A stretch of 64,000 nt of DNA from Diphasiastrum complanatum (Eukaryota; Streptophyta; Lycopodiopsida; Lycopodiales; Lycopodiaceae), in contig CM055100.1 in the NCBI GenBank assembly GCA_029204225.1, positions 13,972,538-14,036,537 of the forward strand, in the 5' to 3' direction. The notes beneath the pieces were generated by a model. The model worked only from the letters and a program-made list of their open reading frames with translations, was not told the origin of the DNA and searched no databases. The translations under genes and the position numbers were made by a program. The stretch's first letter is position 1. Each line of letters starts with the position of its first letter. This document shows positions 1-10,635 of this stretch, one piece after another.

Positions 1-1
1 A

Positions 2-841
2 AATTTATTAAAATTTTCTGACATTGTTGATTACACATATGATGATTTTGAAAATGAGATAGACTATGATAAAGATGACAATTGGAAATCTGGCAATGAG
101 GCCTTGGAGCCCATGAAAGAAAAATCTAAAGCCTATGAAAAAAACTTTGCCTACAGAGAAGGAATTTTTGGAATTCCAAAAAACATATCCCCCAAGGACT
201 CGGTAAATCCCCTCCGAGAATGTAGAGGCCATTGGGGGACATGACATTAGCAGAGCAAACGCCGTTGAATACGATGATTATGATCTGGTACGTAGATATT
301 ATATTGATATTGATATTATTCAGTTTTTTATTTCAAACATTGTGTTAAAGTATGAGTTTGTAGTATTGTGTATCATTCTAAATTTATTTTCTTTACTCGT
401 TTATAGGATGCTATTGAAATAGATGTCTTTGGTATGAGACATGGAGGCGTCCGAGGTGTATCAACCGGAAAAAAGGATGCGTCTCTATCTCATTATTTAA
501 AAAACTTTCAAAATAATGAGATTTGTATATATCATTCATCTTTTAATCCATATGCTACCATCGTCATTATGGCCATCAAATCATTATCAGTTTCTTTAGG
601 AGGCCATAAGTACGCAAGAGGAACATATAAAATAATTTATGTGAAAAGAGATTTGGCAATTAAATATTGGGTTACTCCCAATGAGACTACAAAAAGATCA
701 TCTACAATGGCCCTTTATTCGGGTTACATTGATATGAGCAAAAAGAAAAATTTAGAATTTTTGGATCCATATGAAAGGAGATTATTCCTTCATGACAATA
801 CCATCCGTCTGAATTTTGAAGAGGATGATGATGATAATTAA
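2..841 (+). CDS. possible small spliced gene of unknown function, cut by window start
   Basis: Not recognised. A frame open from base 2 encodes a very acidic stretch rich in Asp, Glu and Tyr; a second frame runs to base 287, ending in Tyr-Asp-Asp-Tyr-Asp-Leu. The two frames differ by a shift near a G-run at 234-238, so either an indel or an unseen intron lies there. From 288 a clean donor (GTACGT) and at 401-406 a clean acceptor (TTATAG) define a 119-bp phase-0 intron. The last exon, 407-841, encodes about 144 residues with a basic middle and an acidic C-terminus ending in a Glu/Asp/Asn run before TAA. The matching splice signals and phase argue for a real exon pair; no known domain is visible. 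It could equally be an accessory gene of a mobile element, because the minus-strand decayed gene downstream converges on it with only about 30 bp between. Confidence 0.35.
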
Positions 842-870
842 ACAATTTTCTATAATAGATTTTTGATATA

Positions 871-3840
871 TTACAAGAATCTCTCTTTTGTAATGAATTT
901 GAATACCTTTCGAAAAATTGTAACATTTGGTGAGGTTTTAGCTTGATATCTAAATTGTGCTCCTTCGTAAAACCACTGAAAAAGTTGAACTGAATATTTA
1001 TTTCTTGAATTGTGTCCTCCATGATTTGTAGCTCTATGAAATGCTCCTCTTGCTTGCCAATGAGATTTTTCCATGCCTTGGCATGACCAAACACTTGAGC
1101 TCCTATATTCCTTTGCAAAACAAGTTGCATGATGAAGAAGGATGTGCTGCAAACAAGAGTTTTTATTAGTTCCATCAGTAGAAAAAATATAAGCCTGAAT
1201 GAGATAAGTATCAAATAATGATATAGATTAACACCATGTAATGTGTAACGTTGTCTTTTCCCCAACAATCTTGTATAGATTTTACAAATGTGATGCAATG
1301 ATTTTGCAAAGTCCTCATATCTTCTGATGATAGGTTTTCTTTCTTGATTACATCTATGAGTTTGTCTAAGTTGGTCCACACTTGTCCCCTTTTGACTCAA
1401 TTACTTCCTTCTAGTGTTCATGTGGCTTGAACAATTTCTCTCCAAATTTCATATCTGACACTTGATTCTTTGCATGTGTGATTAGAAAAGAATCTTCTTG
1501 CTTTAAAACCTCCAATTGATGGCTTATTAGGAACGTTTCTTTTTTTTTCAAAGAGTGTCATTTTTTTCAATCGTGACATTCTCTTTATGTACTCCTGCAT
1601 TTGACAGAACTATTTCCAACCTCCTAATTGTTGCTTTAGCCACAGACTCCGGTTCATGATTCCATGCTAGGAGAATATATATGTACTCTTGCATTTGACA
1701 GAACTATTTCCAACCTCCTAATTGTTGCTTTAGCCACAGACTCCGGTTCATGATTCCATGCTAGGAGAATATGTAGGTAAATAAGTTTTTCAATAATACG
1801 AATCTCGACATGCAATGTGCATATGTGAACATTTTTTGATGGAATTGGCAGAACACTTTTCATATTTGGATCTTCAGCTTCTCGTGTTGGGCTAGTGTTT
1901 TGATAGTCCCAAATTCATATTATAGCAATCCTTCATGCAATAAAGACATGGATGCTTTGATGTTGCCCCATGAGATACATTATACATACATTATAATGTT
2001 TTCAAATCCCCTGCAATGTGCCATTGAATTTGAGAACTTCCATGGTTTTTGACTGTAAATTTCTCACCCTCCAAATGTCTCTTTATAATCTTGCCACAAT
2101 TCGTTCTTGAAAATATCCATGAAAGTATTTATGGTCCTCTTTCAAGATCTATAGAGAAGCAAGTGATGCATAACATGTCAATAAAAAATGACAAAGTATG
2201 AAATGTTGATAACGATATTTTAAATAAAAATTGAAATGTATATATGGAATGCCACCAACCACCATATGTGACTTTTTGATTGAACACTTAATGTTCGATC
2301 ATCTGTATCTAAAATTTTGTTCATCAAAGTGACTCTCACTCATTCCAACTTTTGACCTTTGATGATTTCAGATTCATCCAATTTTATTACAATAATGATC
2401 TTTCCATTTACTTTATGTTCGTCTAGTTTATAGAATCGAATAATGTATTTTAGAACATTTTCAATATCAAGGAAAATATTATTGCAATCGTTGTAATTGA
2501 GCTCACCATATTCTGATTTGTATAATTCAGTTATATGAAGTGGTTGGCCAACTACTTTGAACATGCCATCGTTATAAGAATTTCTTGCTAATCTTACTCG
2601 ATATGGACGCAAAAGATACGTTTTCTTCACCATCGGTTGAGAAAAAGCTTCTTTAACTATTCAAAAAAAGTAGAGTAAACATTTCTGCTAATTCCAGAAA
2701 CATCACATGCACACACAATCACATTTGCATTCAAGTATAATTGAACCTTAATTAAAAGAGTCTTTACAATTTCATTTTTCATTTTTTCAAACCGAGCATT
2801 TTTCATCATTTCCTTTACTGACTTTCTTGGTAAAACATGACTTAAAGATGATCCAATGCATGAACAATTTGTTAAATAGTTCTTTGCCATCAAACATGAT
2901 CTGCAACAAACATATGAAACTCATATTATGCTTAATAAATAAATAATCCATGTTATCAAGTGCAAATCAAACTCAAATGACATATACAAATCAAATAAAT
3001 CAGTTATATGAAAACATACTTGAATGTTTGAATTCTTTTTTCTGATTGCTGCTATGTTTAAATATCATCAATATTCTTTATCGTCGCTCTCTTTCTTTTC
3101 CTCTTCATCATTGTCTTTTTGATAACTTTTATATCAACAACAGATTTTAAACTCTCGGATCGCAACTTTTCCATGGATTTTAACATTTCTTGGTTTGATC
3201 CCCGAAGAGTAGCGACTGTAGCATTCAACTCTGACATAACATTCTTGAGTGCATTGTTTTCAGCACTAGTGTGTTGCACATAATGAAGTAATTGCTGATT
3301 TGCACATTGCAATTGTTGATTAGCAAACTGTAATTGCTGATTAAGACAAGATATGCTATGCAATATCACACAACCTTTGACAATATCCAAGTAATCCACT
3401 ATTTCCTTCACATACAAATCTGAGAAGATGAGTTACGGACTTAAAATCTGGACACAAATTGGTAGCTGGATCATTTGGATAAATTGATCCATCCACTCAC
3501 AAATCTATATTCATATGATCATTCATTCTCAATTCTCTAACTATTGCAGCAACATTCTCTACAACTTTCAAATTTTTTTTAATAATTGGAGTGCATTCCA
3601 TAGGAAGAGCAACATGCAAATGGAACATTGCCATTGTTGAAAGCTACAATTCGTAAATGCTTCAAACTACAGTAAATCAACATGAATAGATCTAGCATAT
3701 CTTACTTTTGTAATGTTTATGTCGCATTGAAAAATAGTCTCACCTCATATTTCACTATAAGCATACACTGATTTCAAAAGTTCTGCTACTCTCGCTTCAG
3801 TTTTTGCATTGAGCACACCAAGATTTTCAGTCCTAAAGCT
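871..3840 (-). pseudogene. decayed multi-exon gene of an unnamed, possibly transposon-borne family (copy 1)
   Basis: On the minus strand a series of co-oriented coding blocks runs from about 3840 to 871. In order: a short exon ending at a GTGAGA donor (about 3745); after an acceptor at about 3650, a block starting with Met-Ala-Met-Phe-His; a Gln/Asn-rich coiled coil with a basic tail (3417-3058); a block after a TTGCAG acceptor at about 2896; a block with Tyr-Arg-Val-Arg-Leu-Ala-Arg and a downstream LDES motif (2633-2340); a block with the motif WHIAGDLK, then CMY, then KHPCLYCM (about 2150-1925); and a C-terminal block with CQGMEKSHWQARGAF and TNHGG (1152-871). Several stops and frameshifts make it non-functional as read. 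The pattern DxS / GD(L)K / CxxC / NHGG recalls an uncharacterised protein family I remember from animal genomes, suspected to be mobile-element encoded; that resemblance is from memory and unverified. Confidence 0.45.
1587..1774. repeat. 94-bp tandem duplication
   Basis: Two adjacent 94-bp units (1587-1680 and 1681-1774), each starting ATGTACTC and ending CTAGGAGAATAT, differ at only a couple of positions. The duplication lies inside the decayed minus-strand gene and duplicates part of one of its coding blocks. The near-identity implies a recent event. Confidence 0.9.
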
Positions 3841-4934
3841 CTAGTCCCGAATTATGGAATGAGTATGAAGAGAAGTTATTACATCTCATGCTTAGCTAAC
3901 TATTGTCTAAAGTTAACCATACTAGTCAAACGTCGAGCAAGGTCAAAAACTCAAAAAATAGGACCAGAAGTTACCGGTTTGCATTCTCTCTCTACATAAC
4001 CTCTCTCTGAAGTGAAATTTCTTAAAGGGTCGATTTTGAGCCCATATTTTTAAAGAAAGTAGAGTGAGCCACCTTTTGATGGTGACCTCTAGTGGAGAGC
4101 ATAATTCCACTTGTAATTTGTGTAATGTGGAAATGCCACTAGGATGCCACCTAAGGAGCTCTCTTGCTTATTCAAGAGACTCCTTCTTTGTAGAAGGAGA
4201 GTTGTTTCTGTAATGCATCTACTCTATGTCCAAATGAGAAGAGCCTCCACGAGTTTGGTGCATCCTTTGAGCTCCTTGATCATGATTATTTTCTTGAGTG
4301 ATTCTCTTATGATCATGCCCTTCCATCCCTTTGTGTGTGGTTGTGGATCTTAGTGGTGGATTAGTTTTCTTGCTTTCATAGATTAATGTAGACTTTAGCA
4401 TTCAAGTAAACTAAATAGGCTATGGTGTAGATCTTGCATATTCTAGACATTCAAGTTCTTGATGTTCTTGGGCTGTCCAAGAATCAAGAAATGAGGGTTT
4501 CTTGATTCTTGGATTTCAAAATGCTGTAAGATTAGTTTTTTGTTTTAGTTTTGTGGATTATTGCATGTGTATAATAGTTTAAAGTTTAGGATCTTATCCA
4601 GTCCGTTTTGTAGCATTAAAGTAGGATTTCATGGCATTTCAACCACTCTACACGATGATTTCTTGGTTGAATGCATGATCTGCATATTTGGTTTGAAAGC
4701 ATGTGATTTCAGTTCAAGAGAGACGGCCCTGAGTTGTCCTCTGACATGCAGGGCATTACTACAATCATTATCAGTTCTTTCTGCCTGATTTGGGCCTTAG
4801 AATAAGAACGTTTACATCCAAAAAAATGCCCAAGAAGCCTAGTTACAGACAGAAACATAATATGTAAACCGGATAAGAAAGAAGAGAAGTAAAAGTTGTA
4901 ATAGATTCTAAAGAATCAAATTTATAACCATTAA
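3841..4934. other. non-genic stretch
   Basis: No supported gene. The only open frames are short ones of 60-75 codons without recognisable content. There is a local inverted pair around CTCCTTCTTTGTAGAAGGAG (4182-4201) and another around CAAGAATCAAGAAATGAGGG. It probably holds old repeat sequence that I cannot assign. Confidence 0.5.
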
Positions 4935-5149
4935 AAGAATCTTTAAATACTTTTCAAAGTTCATTAGTCTAAATTTCATTTGAATAAACACTTTTTGAAA
5001 GTGTGGGAAAATTTATAATGCGAGTTTGAGTAGATTCAAATTTGAATGTTGGGTACTTTGAATCTAGACCCAAAAATAGTAGGATTAGCATTTTGGAGAG
5101 AAAACCAACTGGCCAAATAGGCTTAGGACATGTTATAAAAAGAGAAAAC
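4935..5149 (+). repeat. family-C copia LTR, left piece (5' truncated, split by element D)
   Basis: This segment aligns with the family-C LTR at 34274-34678: shared landmarks are the AGTCTAAAT start, the CGAGTTTG box, the CAAATTTGAATG box and the TGTTATAAA box before the break. The LTR continues at 9765 after element D. Its own 5' end is missing to the left of 4935. Confidence 0.7.
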
Positions 5150-6062
5150 TGAAGAAACAACTGTGAGCAATTCGGATGGAGTTCACATCTGTTTGCTGGT
5201 CACTGCTAGTTGTATCATTCCTACAGTCCTCCAGAATGTAGTCAGACACTGCTGATCTACTTTGATAGATTGATGTAGCATTCAACAAGAATTCAAGCAA
5301 CATGCGGAATTAAATGAACAAGTGAATCAGACACACGAATAACAGCAGACTAACTTGCATTCAAGATCAGACATTATACGAGTGATATGTGCGCAAACAG
5401 CTACAAGATCATCTATTGATTTCTGATTCTTCAAGCACTGCATGCAAAACCATGCAGTGCGTTGGCTTGAGAGAAATACAATTCTCTCACGAGTAATGTC
5501 TCGCTTATGAGTGGACTTGTGGATCTACAGATCCTATGTAGAAACTTGTCTCGCTTGCATGCAGACTTCTATTCTATATTTTTCATCTACTTGCTTACTA
5601 GCATTAGACTATTTCATGTATATTGTATCAAGTATCATCCAGAAAGTATATAGTCGCGTCGTGTAACTTCTAGATTAGAGTAACTAAACATCTACGACTA
5701 ATCAGGAATCACAAGAGTGGCAGATTAGCCACGACCTAGATTGTGTGCTGATGTCATGCTATCAGATCAGATATATGTACTTATGGGTACTTGCATGATC
5801 TTCTTGATTTTATGGAGCGTGAGGGTAGAAAAGGTGTCGCGTCGGTTTTTTGTGCCGTTTGACTTTTTCACGTCGTCTAACTTTCTCTTGTTGTATCGCA
5901 AAAAATTCTCTTTCGCAAATCTTTCGCGTTTGTGTCTTCTTGTTAGGATGTTCGCAAACATTTTCGCTTCGTGTCATTTGACTTTCGTGTTCATGAACAT
6001 TTTTGTCAAAGTGAGGGCTGAAGCTAGCAAAGCTTTGGTAATAGAAACGTTTTGTTTCTTCA
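5150..6062 (-). repeat. element D 3' LTR
   Basis: 913-bp LTR, minus orientation. It begins (minus strand) TGAAGAAACAAAACG at 6062 and ends at 5150. It matches the solo LTR at 19329-20353 over most of its length: shared landmarks are TCGGATGGAGTTCA, GCATGCAAA, TCTCTCACGAGTAAT, the ATCTAAGATTAGAGT-like box and GGCAGATTAGCCACGACCTA. The outermost 3' end differs between the two copies. The polymerase reading frame runs into this LTR before stopping. Confidence 0.85.
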
Positions 6063-9000
6063 TCTCCCTCTCAAAGTATGATAAGTTTACGACTCCAAGA
6101 CTGCTCCTCTGTCTCTCAAAAAGTCCTTTGTCCAGGGCTTCAGCAACCATGTCTTTCGTTTCGATGAAGGCAGTCTGCATCATCTTCTTCTCAATTAAAT
6201 ACCTAATCAAGTGGTACTTGATCACGATGTGTTTCGTTCTTGAGTGGAATACAAGATCTTTCGTCAGATGTATTGCAGATGTGCTATCCATCTACAAGAT
6301 CAGAGACTCGTTCCTTGTTTCGCCCAATTCGTCTAGGAACTGCCTAAGCTAGATTATCTCGTTGGCCATCTTTGCTGCTGCAATGTACTCTGCTTTGCAG
6401 GAGGACTGAGCCACAATGGTCTGCTTCTTGCTGACCCAAAGAACTGCCGCCCCTGACGTGGTGGTGCATCCTCTTGAGACACTTTTACAATCGTCCTTGA
6501 GGGATGCCTAGCTAATATCACTGTAGGAAAACATCTTGAAACTTACATCATGACAATAACACAAGCCATAATTTCTCATTAATTGAAGATATTGCAAAAT
6601 TCGTTTTGCAATCTTCCAATGTGTCGAGCCTGGATTTGTACAGAATTGGCTCATCTTGAATATCGCATAAGAAGTGTCAAGGCATGTGTTGTCTGCAAGG
6701 TACATCAACGAACCTATCATCTTTCTGTAAGGTGTGAGCTGCATTTGATCTCTCTCTTCTTTAGTCCTTGGACAATCATCGTTTGTCAGCACCGTTTTTG
6801 CGAGTATTGGAGTATTCACTCTTTTGCAATTCAACATCCCAAAATCCTCCAGAATTTTTTGGGTGTATCTGAATTGGTGAAGGTACAGCTTACCTCCCTC
6901 ATAGTCCCTTTCAATTTGCAAGCCAAGTAACACCTGGCTTCTCCCAGATCCACGATCTCAAAATGTTTCGAGATGTCTATCTTCACTTCAGCAATCAACT
7001 GCTCACTCTTGCTAAATATCAGAGTGACATCCACATATACAGCCACAATAATGATCTGCCCATCTATAACTCTAACATACACTTTGAAATCAGCCATCAT
7101 GGTTTGAATCCTAATAATTTCAGGGCCTAATCCTTCTTCTTGTACCATTGTCGAGCTGATTGTTTGAGACCGTAGATACTTCTATGCATTCTACATGCAT
7201 AGTCAGGAAGTGAATTCGAGACATATCCTGGGGGTTGATCCATATAGACCTCTTTGTCTAGCTCACATGCAAGAAGTCTCTCTTCTCATCCACAATGTGG
7301 ATCCTGAGGTCATAAGCAACTACATATGCAAATAACAGTCGTAGGGACAAATGTTTGACGACAAGAGAGAAGGTTTCAGAGTAGTCAATACCATATCTCT
7401 AAGAAAATCCCTTTGCTACCAGTCTTGCCTTGTATTTCAAGACATTTCCATCCAGTCCATGCTTGAGCTTGAAAACCCATTTGCATTTGACAGTCTTGCG
7501 CTTATGTGGTAATGGCTGCAATGTCCATACCTGGTTCTTCCTCATGGATTCCATCTCTTCGTTCATGGCTTGGATCTCATCAAGTTTCTTTCGAAGCTTA
7601 TCAGGAATGTGTGCATAAGCTGCACAGCCAAAGATTCTGATGTGAGACAGGTTGGGCTTTCTACCCCACCATAACTCGTGTAGTGTCGTGTAAGGGACAC
7701 CAGACTTACCTGTCTTGTTCTGGATGTATGCGGCTGTAGCTACTGCTTCAGCCCACAGTACCCTTGGAGCCTTCGAGTAGGCCATCATGCATCTGACAGC
7801 TTCTGTCAAGGTCCTATTCTTCCTTTCTACAACACCATTGTGCTGTGGTGTGTAGGCTGTAGTCCTTCTGTGAATGATGCCACGATCATTATAGAAGTCA
7901 GTGAAGCAATTCGAGATGTATTTGCCACCTCGATCTGTCCTAATCTACTTCACCTTGTTGCTTGTACATCTCTCAGCCCAATTCACATACTCTGTGAATT
8001 TATCAAGTGTTTCAAATTTATTCTGAATGAAGTACACTCTGGCAAATTTACTATAATCATCAATAAAGGTTATATAGTATTTTGAGCCTCCTATTGAGAT
8101 CACATTGAAAGGCCCCATGTCGGAATGCACTAACTCCAGAATCTGTCGTTCTATAGGAGTCTTTGATGAATGGAGTGCGCGACATCTTACCCTTCAAACA
8201 TGCATCACAGGTGGTCAAATTGGTTGCATTCGAGATGCTGACCCCTGTTATCGCTCCATGATGACGTGCTTGGTAAAGTACCATTGAGTTCATGTGGCAT
8301 AGTCTTCTGTGCCACAGATTGTCTGGCGAGTCATCACGAGTTTGATGCACCTGATCTGTAGGTAGGCATACCATCAGGTGATATAGATTACCCTTTCTTC
8401 TGTCTTGAGTGATCAGGGTACTGGTACTGGCATCAACCACATTGCATGCGTCGTCAGAAAATGTCCAAGCATCCTTGCATCTGCTATTCTTGTCACAAAA
8501 AGCAAGTCTTGCTGCAATGTAGGCATGAACAGAACATCTTCAAGGCGTCTGTCTCTGCCATTGTTGTTGAGCCACAATGAACCAATACCGTTCACTTGAT
8601 GTTTAGATCCATCTCCAAGAACTATGAATCTTGATGGATCAGCACTTCTGAAATCAGACATAATTCGTCTTGATGTCATGAAGTGTGAGGTGGCTCCTGA
8701 ATCTAGAATCAACTCACGTGTGTCAGATGTTGACACTGCACACACGTCTTCACAAATGTAGGCGGTCGAACAGTTTCTGTTCGGTCTCTCTCCGCCCATT
8801 TTTGAGCTCTCAAGCTCCTCGACATAGGATGAACTATTGTTGTTCTCTTGTCTGTGCTGCGCTGATTTGTTCCTCGGGTTCAGGCGGCAATCAATGGTTG
8901 CATGATCCTTCTTGTGGCAGTGGATACATTCAATATTTGGATTGAGCCAGCATGTATCAACTGTGTGCCCATCTCTTCTGCATCTCACGCAAGTCTTCTT

Positions 9001-9439
9001 TTCTCCACCTTGTTGCTTCGACCTCCCTTTGCTCTTCCAGTTGCCTTTGTTGGTCCCCTCTGCTTGCTGATCACAATCCTGCCTTTGATTCGACTCCCTC
9101 TTAGGCTTAAATTGCTTCTTGGATTTTTCTTTGTTGTTGTAGAGAGCCTAGTCAGAACCATCCTTGTAATCAAGGTGTTCTCTAGCCTCGACTTTCTCTC
9201 GAATCTCGACAATTGCCTTTTTTGAGGGTCATTATAGGATCTTTCGCGAGCAGGGTTCTCGTCATCTGGAAAGATCTGGATAAGGCTCTCAACAGGTATG
9301 TGAGCTGCTTCTCAACTGACACTGCATTCTCTGCTCTAGAGCTATGTAGTGATAAAAATAGATCCTTCATCTTTCTTACAAAAGAAATGAGATCTTTCTC
9401 ATCCCAATGTAGATTTGTCAATTGATCTTCCAACATCAT
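6063..9439 (-). pseudogene. element D gag-pol remnant (copia)
   Basis: Copia polyprotein in pieces, N to C from right to left. Gag tail (9439-9182). Two zinc knuckles, CVRCRRDGHTVDTC and CIHCHKKDHATIDC (about 8995-8890). Protease with LDSGATSHF (about 8710). Integrase zinc region with a HRRLCH half and a CDACLKGK half (about 8320-8180). Integrase core with FIDDYSKF and a VVERKNRTLTEAV tail. Reverse transcriptase with KCKWVFKLK. Connection and RNase H with KAEYIAAA and HSRTKHI (to about 5974). Integrase ends at HIPDKLRKKLDE and runs in frame straight into the RT start, so the linker is deleted. The RT active-site box reads YVDV instead of YVDD. Several frameshifts and stops; not autonomous. 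Confidence 0.85.
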
Positions 9440-9509
9440 TATTTGACTTCTTGATTTTGCTTGAAATCTCGTGAGCAGTGCATCTTACATCTTACATCTG
9501 AAATCTCGT

Positions 9510-9764
9510 GAGGAACGTGAGGGCATAAAAGGTGTTGCAATGGTTTTTTGTGTCGTTTGACTTTTTCGCGTCGTCTGACTTTCTCCTGCTGCTGTACTGC
9601 AAAAAATTCTCTTTCGTGAACCTTTCACGTTCGTGTCTTCTCGTCATGATGTTTGCGAACATTTTCGCTTCGTGTCATTTGACTTTCGTGTTCGCAAACG
9701 TTTTCGTCAGAGTGAGGGCTAAAAGCTAGCAAAGCTTTGGTAATAGAAACGTTTTGTTTTTTCA
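9510..9764 (-). repeat. element D 5' LTR remnant
   Basis: 255 bp that match 5805-6062 (the U3-side end of the 3' LTR), including the repeated TTCGCTTCGTGTCATTTGAC box. About 650 bp of the LTR, the primer-binding site and the start of gag are missing, so one deletion removed everything between the LTR start and the gag middle. Confidence 0.8.
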
Positions 9765-10046
9765 TAAACTCATGGAAAGACACATCTTCTCTCTTCTCTA
9801 TCTCATTTCATGCTTATACATGGTTCTATTGGGTTCTACTATCCATTGGTGCACTATACTTGTGATTGCATGCAATTCTATGTGTAAAATGACCTATATT
9901 TGTTATTTCTGGGTTCACATATGTGAAATATAGTAGCTTGCTACTTTTGTACAAACAACAATAGTACTTTATCATTTTGTTCATGTTTGATCAAGTTTTA
10001 TTAGAGTTTGCATCCCATTTTGTGTGTAGATGCTGATTTTTTCTAC
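9765..10046 (+). repeat. family-C copia LTR, right piece
   Basis: Continuation of the LTR broken at 5149. It contains the CTCATTTCATGCTTATAC box, the CACTATA box, TTTGATCAAG and the end TTCTACA, all shared with the LTR at 34274-34678 and, inverted, with 15071-15539 and 39586-42096. It ends directly against the second copy of the unnamed gene family. Confidence 0.75.
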
Positions 10047-10600
10047 ATTGATGACGTTGGTAGAGTCTCTTCTTTTGTAACCCAAAATCTTTTTTGTGGA
10101 TTGATCATCAATGATTTGAAATCCTTCACACTCCTAGTAGCATCTTTTGCCATTCTCATGTAGTACAAACAAGGGTGTTTAGATGTAACACTGTGAGAGA
10201 TATTATACATGCATTTCAATATTTTCAAATCACTTGCTAAGTGCCATTCAACACTGAAGTCTCCAACTCCTGGAACATTGTGAAATCCTCCATCCATATG
10301 GTCCTTGATGATCCTAGGGTAAGATGTCCTAGAGAATATCCATGATAATATATCATGATCCTCCTTTAGTACCTATCCAAAGAATTAATCAAACTTAGTT
10401 TAATATGAATTGAGCTCATCAAAAGTGATTTCACCATTCCATTGGGCACATAGTTGGGAGTTGGTGACAAAGTGCATTTCGAAAGGCAACGCCGATTTGG
10501 CTTTCAATTTGTTGGAAAAGCAACGGGTGGACTGGTAAGCAAAAAATAGCAGGTCATTATTTTTGACTTCTGACATCACAATTGGCCTCAGCATACAATT
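10047..10600 (-). pseudogene. fragment of the unnamed family (copy 2)
   Basis: The minus strand from about 10375 to 10043 encodes a block closely similar to 2150-1925 of copy 1: both share ILSWIFSRT, then an IIK, then a WH(I/L)A(G/S)DLK box, a CMYN(V/I)SH box and TSKHPCLY. Here the GD has become SD and the second Cys of CLYC has become Tyr, so it is probably dead. Further upstream (10594-10400) is another open block of about 64 codons with no recognised motif. Copy 2 is bounded by a family-C LTR on the left and by element A on the right, so only the middle of the gene is present. Confidence 0.5.
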
Positions 10601-10635
10601 TTTAACCTACGGTTGCAGTTTCAACGTTTTTGGGA

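Larger units (their letters stand above)
5150..9764 (-). mobile_element. element D: Ty1/copia retrotransposon inserted in a family-C LTR
   Basis: A complete but internally damaged copia element, 4615 bp, read on the minus strand. The left edge is TGAAGAAACAACTG and the right edge is TTTTTTCA. Flanks AAAAC (5145-5149) and TAAAC (9765-9769) form a 5-bp target-site duplication with one mismatch, and family-C LTR sequence resumes directly on each side. It holds a 3' LTR on the left, a decayed gag-pol, and a 5' LTR remnant on the right. The primer site and the start of gag are lost. Confidence 0.85.

Noticed and set aside
702-1400. 232-codon minus frame read as one intact gene
   Set aside because: It crosses intron-like sequence and overlaps the plus-strand exon; the real blocks are in two frames with splice signals between.
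5741-6352. 203-codon plus-strand frame
   Set aside because: Antisense shadow of the copia RNase H and LTR of element D.
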